A DNA stretch of 64,000 nucleotides. It comes from Raoultibacter massiliensis. GTDB taxonomy: Bacteria; Actinomycetota; Coriobacteriia; Coriobacteriales; Eggerthellaceae. The translations under genes were made by a program, and so were the position numbers. Positions 37,953-46,393 of the stretch are shown one piece after another; position 1 is the first letter of the stretch, and each line of letters starts with the position of its first letter. Where the stretch lies: contig NZ_LT962671.1 of NCBI RefSeq assembly GCF_900199545.1, forward strand, positions 757,430-821,429, in the 5' to 3' direction. Below the pieces are notes generated by a model that saw only the letters and a list, made by a program, of their open reading frames with translations, ran no database searches and had not been told where the DNA came from.

Positions 37953-38825
37953 ATGGCGGCGAATGCGAACAGGGATGCTGCGTTTGTTCTGGCGGTCGAT
38001 GTCGGAAACACCGTGACGAGGTTCGGCTTGATCGCCCGCGGCGTGCTTGCTGCTTCATGGGAGTTTGCAACGCGCGAGCGCATGACTTCGGATGAAGCTC
38101 GACTGGAAATCGCGAATTTCCTCAATATGCTCGAGCGCGAAAGGACGCGCGCGCAGGCAAAGGGCGATGACGCTCGCCTGTTCGATAGCGTTTTTTCCGA
38201 TGACGGCAGGTTCGTCGGAAACCCGACCGACGCCATTCTCTCGTCGGTTGTCCCTGACTTAACCGATATATGGGTAGGCGCGCTTGCTGTCGAATGCGGA
38301 AGAAAGCCGTTCGTCGTCGGGCCGGGTTTGAAGACCGGCTTGAAGATGCACTACAACGACCCATCCGAAGTCGGTTCCGATCGGGTTGCAACGTTGGTGG
38401 CGGCTCGCGAGGCTTACGGGTATCCGCTGATCGTCGTTGATTTGGGGACGACGACGAACTTCGATGTGCTTGACGGTGAGGGGGCCTTCGCGGGCGGGGT
38501 CATCGCGCCCGGCATCGCCCTTTCGGCCAAGGCGCTCGCGCAGGCAGCGGCGCGGCTGCCCGTTATCGAGATAAAGGTTCCGTCGTCGACGATCGGGAAA
38601 AGCACGCGCGAGGCCATGCAAGCCGGAGTGGTGCTTGGCGAGGTTGCCCGCATCGACGGGCTTGTCGATGCGATATGGGCCGAACTCGGGTGTTCGACGA
38701 AAGTTGTAGCGACCGGCGTGCAGGCGGGCATCGTAGCAGCTCTGTCTCAGCGGGTCGAGTGCGCGGACGAACCGCTGGTGTTGCGGGGGCTCGGCATGCT
38801 GTATGCGCTGAACAGCAAGCGCTGA
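37953..38825 (+). CDS. coaX: Type III pantothenate kinase
   Basis: This 290-residue kinase phosphorylates pantothenate, the first step of CoA synthesis, and is of the feedback-insensitive type III class. It has LAVDVGNTVTRFGLI (P-loop-like, residues about 12-26), FVVGPGLKTGLKMHYNDPSEVGSDRV, IVVDLGTTTNFDVLDGEGAFAGGVIAPG and the C-terminal VVATGVQAGIVA. The ATG at 37953 fits the family N-terminus; an upstream in-frame ATG at 37902 adds 17 residues without homology. Confidence 0.93.
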   Translation: MAANANRDAAFVLAVDVGNTVTRFGLIARGVLAASWEFATRERMTSDEARLEIANFLNMLERERTRAQAKGDDARLFDSVFSDDGRFVGNPTDAILSSVVPDLTDIWVGALAVECGRKPFVVGPGLKTGLKMHYNDPSEVGSDRVATLVAAREAYGYPLIVVDLGTTTNFDVLDGEGAFAGGVIAPGIALSAKALAQAAARLPVIEIKVPSSTIGKSTREAMQAGVVLGEVARIDGLVDAIWAELGCSTKVVATGVQAGIVAALSQRVECADEPLVLRGLGMLYALNSKR

Positions 38826-38884
38826 ATCCGCTTTGCCGCCGAGCGCCTGGCGGCAAGATAAGCCGCGCCGTCAGCGGACAAGGT

Positions 38885-38923
38885 GCTCGGGTGTCGTTTG
38901 CAAGGCGTGCCCGGCACCCGAGC
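38885..38923. terminator. Hairpin between coaX and the convergent peptidase gene
   Basis: GCTCGGGTG (38885-38893) pairs with CACCCGAGC (38915-38923) around a 21-base loop. GCTTTCGGCCCCTTTT follows on the plus side. Confidence 0.6.
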
Positions 38924-38943
38924 GCTTTCGGCCCCTTTTACGA

Positions 38944-39747
38944 TCAGGCTTGCGAGATGTGCTCGCAAAAATCTCCGTAGAGCGAATACGACGCTCCCGC
39001 GATGATTTCGGTACCATCCCAGGGGTCGAGCGCCACGAAGTTATCAAGGCTGAGCGCATCGAGGTTCGTCGCCCCTCGGTAGCCGATGAGGGTGATCCAA
39101 TGTTCGTTCGACGTTCCCGTCACGTGGATGACGGTCGGTTTTCCTGCAGCGATCTGGTCGTAGGCTTCGCGCAGCAGCGCTTCGTTCGATCCGAGGGATC
39201 GAAACGACGAATTCCCGCCGCCCCATCCCGGCCAGGTGCACATGCCGCAGCCGTAGGCGGCGTGGTCGACGGCGACGCCCTGAACGATGGCATCGCCATA
39301 GGCGCAGGCGTAGCCGGGGCAGCAGATGGTGTGACCGCTTGAAACCTGATTGCCGACAGCGGCTATCAGGACGGGATCGTAGGCGAGCAGTTTGTCGGTC
39401 TTCTCGAGCTCTGCGACCCTCCGCGCCTCATCCTCTTCGGCAGCGAGCCGCTGCTCGTAGCGTTCCTTAAGCGCATCGAGCGGCGAGGTCTGCTCGATAT
39501 CGAACGACGAAAAGGGAAGTGCGGCCGAAAGGGACTGTGCCGCTTCGTAGGCTTCGACCGGGTCGGGTTCGGGAATGATGATTTCGGACTCAACCGAGCT
39601 TTTCGATTCTGCCGATATGGCGAAAGGCGCAGGCGGGAGAGCATCCGAGTGATCCGATTCGGCGGCGAGCGCGAGCGTTGGGGGAAGGGAGCAAGCAGCA
39701 ACCGCGGCAAGTGCGATGGCGGTTCTGCGGAAACGACGTTCCAGCAA
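38944..39747 (-). CDS. Exported C39-like cysteine peptidase
   Basis: This 267-residue secreted protein has a signal peptide (RRTAIALAAVAACSLPPTLALA). An acidic/coiled linker follows (residues about 60-120, KERYEQRLAAEEDEARRVAE). The papain-like C39 domain shows a candidate nucleophile Cys in ICCPGYACAYGDAI, the His in SNEHWITLIGY and an Asp in FVALDPWDG. Such domains in Coriobacteriia are usually annotated as amidases or C39-like peptidases of the envelope. Substrate unknown. It is a single gene, convergent with coaX. Confidence 0.8.
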   Translation of the reverse strand: MLERRFRRTAIALAAVAACSLPPTLALAAESDHSDALPPAPFAISAESKSSVESEIIIPEPDPVEAYEAAQSLSAALPFSSFDIEQTSPLDALKERYEQRLAAEEDEARRVAELEKTDKLLAYDPVLIAAVGNQVSSGHTICCPGYACAYGDAIVQGVAVDHAAYGCGMCTWPGWGGGNSSFRSLGSNEALLREAYDQIAAGKPTVIHVTGTSNEHWITLIGYRGATNLDALSLDNFVALDPWDGTEIIAGASYSLYGDFCEHISQA

Positions 39748-40012
39748 GTGATTTCCTGCCTTTCTGGACCGGTGGTGGGTTGGTGGTGTGGTTCGGTCTC
39801 GAGAGCGGGCAGTATGCTATCGGATTGGAGGATGCCTGAACACACGTTGCTCCGATCCTGCAGGGAAGCGCCATAAGTGCTGCAAGAAACCTACATAACG
39901 GTTCGGCAACGGTTGGACGCGTGGGCGCACCGATCGGCTGGCAGTTCGTTTACCGCTGCGGGGTTGGGATTGCTTTCGCGTGCAAATGCCCGCGGGGCGC
40001 GCGAGACGGGAT
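39748..40012. other. Intergenic region, nothing recognised
   Basis: 265 bases between the signal-peptide end of the C39-like gene and the 3' end of the AraC-type gene. It presumably holds the promoter of the former. No repeat or RNA structure stands out. Confidence 0.3.
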
Positions 40013-41050
40013 TCAGCGTGGTCCTTTGAGTCCGCGATAGGCTCGCGGGCTTATGCCGTAGCGTTCCTTGAAAGCCTCGGAGAAGCTTCCCTGGTGGTTG
40101 AATCCGAGCTGTCGAGATATCTGGGCAAGGGGAATGTCGGATGTCTCGAGCAGGCGGCGCGCTCGCTCCATGCGAATCGATCGGGCGTATTCTTGCGGCG
40201 TCGAGCCTTCGATTTGCTTGAAGAGTCGCGTAAGCTTGCTCGGGCTCATGCAGGCAAGACGGCAGAGCTCGCTTGTGGGCACATGGCGATCGATGTTGTC
40301 CTGTATGTGCATGCGTGCGCGGTTGAGCGCTCCGCGATCAGGGGGTCTGAGCGTGTTTCGCTGCCCTTGGGCCTGAATGAGGTTCCAGTCGACGAGAAGG
40401 GCGACGGCTTCGGTGATCTTTGCTTCATAGTAGGCGTTTGCCGTCACTGCCGAGGGGCGGGCCTGCCGTATCTCGTCGAAAACCTGGTTGAGCCCGAGTA
40501 CGTCGCAGCTGCCGTCAAGCGAGGCGATGGCCCGCGAAAGGACGACGGGATCGCAGTGGCAGCGGATGCTCAAAAACTGCATCGCTTTGGGCAAAAGGAC
40601 GATGCTTGTTACATCGAGCTGTTCGTTTTCCCTGGTCGATTGCATGTAAGGTTGCCCCTTCCATACGTATCCGAGCAGAGTGCGGTCGGCGGGATCTTCC
40701 TTGATGCCGAAGTAGGGCACCATGTTTCTGCCGTACGAGCCGAAGCAGAAGAAATCGGGCGTTTCGCATGAGAATTCAAGCGCCGTTTTGAACCGAAGGT
40801 TGTATACCGCAACGCCCATCAGGTCGTCGATCGCGTAGAACCAATACGTACCCGTGCCGTAATTCTCGTCGATTTCCCAGAGCCTGCCAACGCGGCCTCG
40901 CAGCGCGGGATCGACGGGAACGCCGTGCATGGCGGTCGCTTGCGGAACGAACAGCGAGTCGAAATATGACGGGGATCCGCCGCTCGGGAAGATCTGCTCG
41001 ATTTCGGCGATAGCGTCAGGAATTTCATCTGAAACGTCACGTTCGTTCAT
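40013..41050 (-). CDS. AraC-family transcriptional regulator
   Basis: This 345-residue regulator has a C-terminal double helix-turn-helix (residues about 245-340: TSELCRLACMSPSKLTRLFKQ, then PLAQISRQLGFNHQGSFSEAFKERYGISPRAYR) and a large N-terminal effector domain. It is transcribed divergently from the ECF genes with 41 bases between starts, so it likely controls them and itself. In yersiniabactin loci an AraC-type protein (YbtA) with bound siderophore activates uptake genes; the present context is analogous, but the effector is unknown. Confidence 0.9.
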   Translation of the reverse strand: MNERDVSDEIPDAIAEIEQIFPSGGSPSYFDSLFVPQATAMHGVPVDPALRGRVGRLWEIDENYGTGTYWFYAIDDLMGVAVYNLRFKTALEFSCETPDFFCFGSYGRNMVPYFGIKEDPADRTLLGYVWKGQPYMQSTRENEQLDVTSIVLLPKAMQFLSIRCHCDPVVLSRAIASLDGSCDVLGLNQVFDEIRQARPSAVTANAYYEAKITEAVALLVDWNLIQAQGQRNTLRPPDRGALNRARMHIQDNIDRHVPTSELCRLACMSPSKLTRLFKQIEGSTPQEYARSIRMERARRLLETSDIPLAQISRQLGFNHQGSFSEAFKERYGISPRAYRGLKGPR

Positions 41051-41084
41051 CCTTCTGCTCTCCTTTCGGCCTATTCATTAAATT

Positions 41085-41100
41085 ATTAGACATGGCTAAC
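41085..41100 (+). promoter_or_regulatory. Candidate metalloregulator box at the ecfT start
   Basis: ATTAG-ACATGG-CTAAC fits the shared GTTAG-N6-CTAAC pattern with one mismatch. It directly follows TAAATT (41079-41084), a possible -10, and contains the ATG of the ecfT gene (41092). It also lies about 35 bases from the divergent AraC start. Confidence 0.6.
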
Positions 41101-41874
41101 TTAGAGAATACATCAGAAGCGACGCTTGCATCAAGCGTTTGGGCGGCGGAATCAACAGAACCCGCACCGCGCGCGATGCGGCGCCTCGACCCGCGCGTTT
41201 CCCTGTACATACTGCTCATACTCAACGTGACTGCGTTCGCGCCGACGAACCTATGGCCCGAAGTGTGCGCGGCATGTCTTTGCGCCATCGTCATGATCTG
41301 GTGCGGAAGGCTTGCGGCGGCACTGCGGTGGCTTGTCGCTTATGCCGTGATCTTCTGCGGTGCACTCTTGATCGTGCAGTTCCCCAACGAGGCGACCGCG
41401 TCGTTCGCAGCCATGATCCTCACGTTTCGGCGCGTGTTCTGCGTTGGCATGTTCGCGTCGAACATGATCGCGACCACGCGGGTGGGGGAGATGGCATCGG
41501 CGCTGCAGCTCATTCATCTGCCGCGCGGCATGGTGACGGCGGTGAGCGTGGCGCTTCGGTTCTTTCCGACCATGGGCAAGGAGTTCGTGTCGGTAGCCGA
41601 GGCGATGCGCGTGCGCGGATACTCTCTCACGCCCGCATCGGTGCTGCGCCATCCCGCCTTGTTCGCCGAGAACCTCATGGTCCCGGTTATGAGCCGCTTG
41701 GCGATCGTTGCCGACGAGCTTTCGAACGCCGCTATCGTGCGGGGCATCGATTCTGACGCGAAGCGCACCTCATACTACGAGCTTAAGGTGTCGGGGGCCG
41801 ATGTCGTGTTCCTCATCCTGTTTACGGCGGTATCGGCCTATGTCGTCCTTTTCAAATTCGGGGTGGTTGCATGA
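41092..41874 (+). CDS. ECF transporter transmembrane protein EcfT
   Basis: This 260-residue membrane coupling subunit (CbiQ/EcfT family) belongs to an energy-coupling factor importer. About five hydrophobic segments are seen, and the coupling-helix motif FVSVAEAMRVRGYSL that contacts the ATPase is present. No ribosome binding site precedes the ATG, and a -10-like hexamer ends only seven bases upstream, so translation may be leaderless with the operator lying over the start codon. Its stop overlaps the start of the fused ATPase (ATGA). Confidence 0.88.
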   Translation: MANLENTSEATLASSVWAAESTEPAPRAMRRLDPRVSLYILLILNVTAFAPTNLWPEVCAACLCAIVMIWCGRLAAALRWLVAYAVIFCGALLIVQFPNEATASFAAMILTFRRVFCVGMFASNMIATTRVGEMASALQLIHLPRGMVTAVSVALRFFPTMGKEFVSVAEAMRVRGYSLTPASVLRHPALFAENLMVPVMSRLAIVADELSNAAIVRGIDSDAKRTSYYELKVSGADVVFLILFTAVSAYVVLFKFGVVA

Positions 41875-43457
41875 CGGCGCCGTGCGAGAGAAGCGGCAGC
41901 GCGGTCGAGTTTTGCGATGTGAGCTTCTCCTACGAAGCCGAGCAAGGCGCTTCCGCCCTCGATCGGGTGTCGCTCGAGATTCCGTGGGGCCAGTGCCTGG
42001 TTTTGACGGGTCCCTCGGGCTGTGGGAAGACGACGATGACGCGGCTTGTCAACGGCCTCATTCCCGCTTCGTATCGCGGGATGCTCGACGGATCGGTTCG
42101 CATCGCGGGCATCCCTCTTCTCGATTGGGAGCAAGACGAGCTGTGCCGTACGGTCGGCTCGGTGTTCCAGAATCCGCGAAGCCAGTTCTTCAATCTCGAC
42201 ACGACGTCCGAGGTGGCGTTCGGTTGCGAAAACATCGGGATAACGCGCAACGAGATCAAGCGCCGCGTCGATGAGGCGTTTATGCTGCTCGGAATCGAGC
42301 AGCTCGAAGATCGCGACATCTTTGCCCTTTCGGGCGGACAGCGGCAGATGGTCGCGATCGCTTCGGCGTGTGCGATGGGGCCGGACATCTTCGTGTTCGA
42401 CGAACCCACCGCCTCGCTCGACGTGATTTCGATGCGCAGACTCGCCCAGGTGATCGCACGGCTTAAGGCCCTCGGCAAAACGATCGTCGTCGCCGAGCAT
42501 CGTCTCTGGTGGCTGTCCGATATTGCCGACAGGGTGGTCGTCGTCAGGGACGGCCGCATAGTCTACGACGATTCCGCCGATGGTTTCGCACGGATGAGCG
42601 GCGCTGAAAGCACTGCCCTCGGTCTGCGCTCGTGGGACGTCTCGCAAACGAAGCTGCGGTGCCGCCGGTTCCCCGACAAAGCAGACGGGTCCTCGCAAGC
42701 GCCTTCAGGCGAGCGCTTGGCGAAAGGCGCGAATCGGGTCCCGTCGGGCGAAGATGCGCTGTCGACCGACGATCTTCATGCCGTCTATCGGAGATCTGCC
42801 GAGGTGCTTTGCGGCGCAAGCGCCTCGTTTTCGCGGGGGAGCATCACGGCGCTCATCGGCAAGAACGGGGCGGGCAAGACAACGCTCGCACGGTGCATCG
42901 TGGGACTTCATCGCGAAAGCGGCGGAACGATCAGCTTCGAAGGCGAATGCCCGAAACGGCGGGATCGCCCGAAGCACGCGTTCCTCGTCATGCAGGAACC
43001 CGGCTACCAGCTTTTCAGCGACAGCGTTCGCGGCGAGCTTGGCGGGGCGCTTTCGCAGGGAGGCGCACGGGAGCCTGCTGCATCCGAAGCGGCGGTCGAC
43101 GAGGCGCTGTCGCGTTTCGGGCTTGCACAGCAGGCGATGCGGCACCCCCTTTCGCTTTCGGGCGGCCAGCGGCAAAGGCTCGCGATCGCCGTCGGCATTT
43201 CACAGGGGGCCGCGGTGCTTGTGCTCGACGAGCCGACAAGCGGGCTTGATTTCGACAACATGCAGCGCGTGGCCGATGAGCTGCGGCGCGTCTGCGACGA
43301 CGGAACGTGCGCCATCGTCATCACTCACGACTACGAATTCATCTGCTCGGCGTGCGATGCGGCTGCGGTCGTATGCGACGGACGGGTAGGCGAGACGCTT
43401 TCGGTGAGCGAGGAGAATGCGCTGCGCATCAGGGAAATTCTCGGGTTCGGCAGCTGA
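41871..43457 (+). CDS. ECF transporter ATPase with two fused ABC domains
   Basis: This 528-residue protein fuses the EcfA and EcfA' ATPases. Domain 1 has Walker A GPSGCGKTT (about residue 46), signature LSGGQRQMVAIASA and Walker B IFVFDEPTASLD. Domain 2 has GKNGAGKTT (about residue 335), LSGGQRQRLAIAVG and LVLDEPTSGLD. The linker between them (about residues 255-305) is poorly conserved. It pairs with EcfT upstream and the MptD-type substrate-binding subunit downstream to form a complete importer. Confidence 0.93.
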   Translation: MTAPCERSGSAVEFCDVSFSYEAEQGASALDRVSLEIPWGQCLVLTGPSGCGKTTMTRLVNGLIPASYRGMLDGSVRIAGIPLLDWEQDELCRTVGSVFQNPRSQFFNLDTTSEVAFGCENIGITRNEIKRRVDEAFMLLGIEQLEDRDIFALSGGQRQMVAIASACAMGPDIFVFDEPTASLDVISMRRLAQVIARLKALGKTIVVAEHRLWWLSDIADRVVVVRDGRIVYDDSADGFARMSGAESTALGLRSWDVSQTKLRCRRFPDKADGSSQAPSGERLAKGANRVPSGEDALSTDDLHAVYRRSAEVLCGASASFSRGSITALIGKNGAGKTTLARCIVGLHRESGGTISFEGECPKRRDRPKHAFLVMQEPGYQLFSDSVRGELGGALSQGGAREPAASEAAVDEALSRFGLAQQAMRHPLSLSGGQRQRLAIAVGISQGAAVLVLDEPTSGLDFDNMQRVADELRRVCDDGTCAIVITHDYEFICSACDAAAVVCDGRVGETLSVSEENALRIREILGFGS

Positions 43458-43567
43458 GCATGCGCGCCGAGCCGTACGGCCGCTCGCTTTGCCGTCGCGC
43501 CACGGTGGGCCGAGGCGGGCCGATTCGAATGCGATAGGTATCAACCTCTACGAAAGGAGCACAGATA

Positions 43568-44209
43568 ATGGACGGTACAACTCGGATGCGGAACACAGGG
43601 AAAATGGTAGGAGGCGACGCCAAGGCTGGGAAGCTCGTCGGGAAGGACTACATAACGATAGCCATCTTCGGATTGCTGCTCTTCGTCGTGTTCTTCGCCT
43701 TTTCGATGATCCTCGGTATGAATGCGAACACGTTCTGGTTCACCCATGCGGTGGGGTCGCTCGTGGCGGGCATCGTATGGATGTATCTCGCCGCGAAGGT
43801 TCCCAAGCGCGGCGCGTTCGCAATCATGGCGGTGCTCATCGCGGTGGTTGCGCTGCTGCTCGGAATGGTGTGGACGGGTCCTGTCGGCATCGTGGTGGGC
43901 GGCATAGCGGCCGAGCTCATCGCGGGTGCGGGCGACAAGCGCACGGCCGTGCGCAGCATCGTCGCATTCTCGGTGTTCACGCTGTGCTTCTGGGTGGGCC
44001 AGCAAGCCATGGTGTTTATGGCGGGTCAGTCGTACGTCGCCATGGTGGTCGAGATGGGCATGAGCGCCGAGTACGGCCAGACGCTCGTCGATTTCCAATC
44101 GAGTCCGCTCATGCTCGTAGCCTTCGTTGGAACCGTTGCATGCCCGCTCATCGGCGGCTGGATCGGGTCGAAGCTGTTCAAGAAGCACTTCGCGAAAATC
44201 GCGGCGTAA
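43568..44209 (+). CDS. MptD-family ECF transporter substrate-binding (S) subunit
   Basis: This 213-residue membrane protein has about six hydrophobic segments (YITIAIFGLLLFVVFFAFSM, FAIMAVLIAVVALLLGMVWT, IVAFSVFTLCFWVGQQAMVF) and matches the MptD (Trep_Strep) type of S component. AAAGGAG precedes the ATG by about ten bases. In Streptococcus equi the equibactin locus combines CbiQ/CbiO-like and YbtPQ-like transport genes; the arrangement here is similar, suggesting metallophore or metal-chelate transport. The substrate is inferred from context only. Confidence 0.8.
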   Translation: MDGTTRMRNTGKMVGGDAKAGKLVGKDYITIAIFGLLLFVVFFAFSMILGMNANTFWFTHAVGSLVAGIVWMYLAAKVPKRGAFAIMAVLIAVVALLLGMVWTGPVGIVVGGIAAELIAGAGDKRTAVRSIVAFSVFTLCFWVGQQAMVFMAGQSYVAMVVEMGMSAEYGQTLVDFQSSPLMLVAFVGTVACPLIGGWIGSKLFKKHFAKIAA

Positions 44210-44365
44210 CCGAAGGCTTTAGAGCAACTCTAAGACCGCTATCGGCTGCAGCCTGCGGGTTGATTAATCGGCGCCGATTGCGAATCTCTTTTCGGTGCAC
44301 CTGACATCTGTTTCGGCTTGAGCGTCACAACGAAGCGATATCGATCTGTGTTTTAGAAGAATCGC

Positions 44366-44387
44366 TATATTGTTTCCTTAGTCTAAC
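44366..44387 (+). promoter_or_regulatory. -10 element and candidate metalloregulator box before the ABC pair
   Basis: TATATT (44366-44371) is followed directly by GTTTC-CTTAGT-CTAAC (44372-44387). The right half is perfect and the left half matches three of five. It gives the ABC pair its own promoter apart from the ECF genes. Confidence 0.5.
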
Positions 44388-44473
44388 AAAAGGGATCATG
44401 CCAAGCGGGCCGCGCCCGGTTCTCGGCCAGATGCGGTCCGCTGCGCATGCCCCATACAAGAAAGGAAGTTGTC

Positions 44474-46393
44474 ATGTCCGAGGAGAGAGGCGAGGCGCAG
44501 ACCCGTCCATCTCAAGCGGCAGGTGCACCCGACCGCGCAGGCGGCTCGGAAGAGCGCGGCGCGTCCAAGCAGAAAAACCCCATCATGCGCCTGCTTGATT
44601 TCGCCGGTAAGCACAAACGGCTGACGGTGCTTGGGTGCGTGCTCTCGGCGGTGAACGCCCTGCTGTCCATTGCGATGCTCGTGTGCGTGTGGTTCGTGGT
44701 GCGCGACCTTGTGGCAGTCGCTCCCGACTGGGCTGCCGCGCAGAATGCGCCGATGTACGGCGCCTGGGCGTTCGCATTCGCCATCATCGCGCTGGCTGTG
44801 TACTTCGCAGCGCTCATGTGCACGCATCTGGCGGCGTTTCGCACGGCACGCAATATGCGAAAGGCGGCGCTCGACCATCTGGCGAAAGTACCGCTCGGCT
44901 TCTACAGCACCCGATCCACCGGCGAGCTCAGACGCATCATCGAAGGATCGACGGGGCTGACCGAAGGCGTGCTTGCGCACCGGATCCCCGACTTTGTCGG
45001 GGCGCTCGTCACGCCGATCGCGTTTCTGGTCGTGATGTTCGTGTTCGACTGGGTCATGGGGCTGGTCTGCCTCATTCCCATCATCGTCTCGGCGTTCTGC
45101 ATGTTCCTCATGATGGGAGGGGGCCTGGGAAGCAAAGACGGCGATGGCAACTCCAATGCCATGGCGTTCATGATGAACTACCAAAACGCGCTCGATCGTA
45201 TGAACAAAGCCGCCGTCGAATACGTGCGCGGCATACCGGTCGTGAAGGTGTTCCAGCAGACCGTGCAGTCGTTCCGCGCATTCCAGGAGTCCATCATCGC
45301 GTACCGTGATTTCGCGACCGCATATGTGAAGCTCTGCAAAACTCCTCAGGTGGCGCAGCTCGTCGCCATCAACTCGACGTTTTTCGTGCTCGTTCCCGCA
45401 GGGATCCTGCTTGCCGCCTCGGCAGGTGATTTCGGGGCGTTTCTGACGAACTTCTTGTTCTACGTCATCTTCTCGGCGCTGACGACTACCATGATGAGCA
45501 AGATCATGTACGCATCTCAGGCGGTCACCGAAGCGCAGGATGCGGTCACGCGCATCGAGGGAATCCTCTCGGCGCCCCTCATGGAAGAGGTGTCAGCCGC
45601 AGAGGCGAAACGCCCGGCAGATGACTCGATCGAGTTCGACCAGGTGACATTCTGCTATCCCGGAAACGACGCATGCGCTCTTTCCGACGTCACCCTCAAG
45701 GTGCCTTCGGGCGCGACGGTGGCGCTTGTCGGCCCCTCGGGCGGCGGCAAGACCACGGCGGCCTCTCTCGTGCCGCGGTTCTGGGATGCCGATTCGGGCA
45801 CGGTGCGTGTGGGCGGAGTCGATGTGCGCGACATTCCGCAAGCCGAGCTTATGGAACGGGTCGCGTTCGTGTTCCAAAACGACAGGCTCTTCAAGCAGAG
45901 CCTCGCCGATAATATACGCGCAGCTCGGCCGTTGGCTACCCGCGCTGAAGTCGAGGCGGCGGCACACGCCGCCCAGTGCGACGACATCATCGCGAAGTTC
46001 CCCGAGGGCCTCGACACGGTGGTGGGCACCAAGGGCACCTACCTCTCAGGCGGCGAGTGTCAGCGCATTGCGCTCGCCCGCGCGATCCTGAAGGACGCTC
46101 CCGTCGTCGTGCTCGACGAGGCGACCGCGTTCGCGGACCCTGAGAACGAAGCGCTCATCCAACGTGCGCTCGCAAAGCTCACCGAGGGCAAGACCGTGCT
46201 CATGATCGCCCACCGCCTTTCGACCGTGACGGGTGCGGATCGCATCTACGTCATAGACGGGGGGCGCCTGGTCGAAGAGGGATCCCATGCAGAGCTCGCA
46301 GCCGCAGGCGGCCTGTACGCGCGCATGTGGGCTGATTACCAAACCTCGGCCTCATGGCGCATCGAAGGAAAGGGGGCCGACCATGTTGCGTAG
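44474..46393 (+). CDS. ABC transporter, fused permease-ATPase, YbtP/IrtA-like subunit
   Basis: This 639-residue half-transporter has an exporter-type membrane domain (about residues 35-330) and an ATPase domain with Walker A GPSGGGKTT (about residue 421), signature LSGGECQRIALARA and Walker B VVLDEATAFADPENE. The D-loop reads FADPE rather than SLD, as in siderophore-importing IrtB/YbtP-type proteins that have an exporter fold. AAAGGAAG precedes the ATG. Its 3' end overlaps the partner gene by 11 bases, so it probably forms a heterodimer with it. Confidence 0.88.
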   Translation: MSEERGEAQTRPSQAAGAPDRAGGSEERGASKQKNPIMRLLDFAGKHKRLTVLGCVLSAVNALLSIAMLVCVWFVVRDLVAVAPDWAAAQNAPMYGAWAFAFAIIALAVYFAALMCTHLAAFRTARNMRKAALDHLAKVPLGFYSTRSTGELRRIIEGSTGLTEGVLAHRIPDFVGALVTPIAFLVVMFVFDWVMGLVCLIPIIVSAFCMFLMMGGGLGSKDGDGNSNAMAFMMNYQNALDRMNKAAVEYVRGIPVVKVFQQTVQSFRAFQESIIAYRDFATAYVKLCKTPQVAQLVAINSTFFVLVPAGILLAASAGDFGAFLTNFLFYVIFSALTTTMMSKIMYASQAVTEAQDAVTRIEGILSAPLMEEVSAAEAKRPADDSIEFDQVTFCYPGNDACALSDVTLKVPSGATVALVGPSGGGKTTAASLVPRFWDADSGTVRVGGVDVRDIPQAELMERVAFVFQNDRLFKQSLADNIRAARPLATRAEVEAAAHAAQCDDIIAKFPEGLDTVVGTKGTYLSGGECQRIALARAILKDAPVVVLDEATAFADPENEALIQRALAKLTEGKTVLMIAHRLSTVTGADRIYVIDGGRLVEEGSHAELAAAGGLYARMWADYQTSASWRIEGKGADHVA

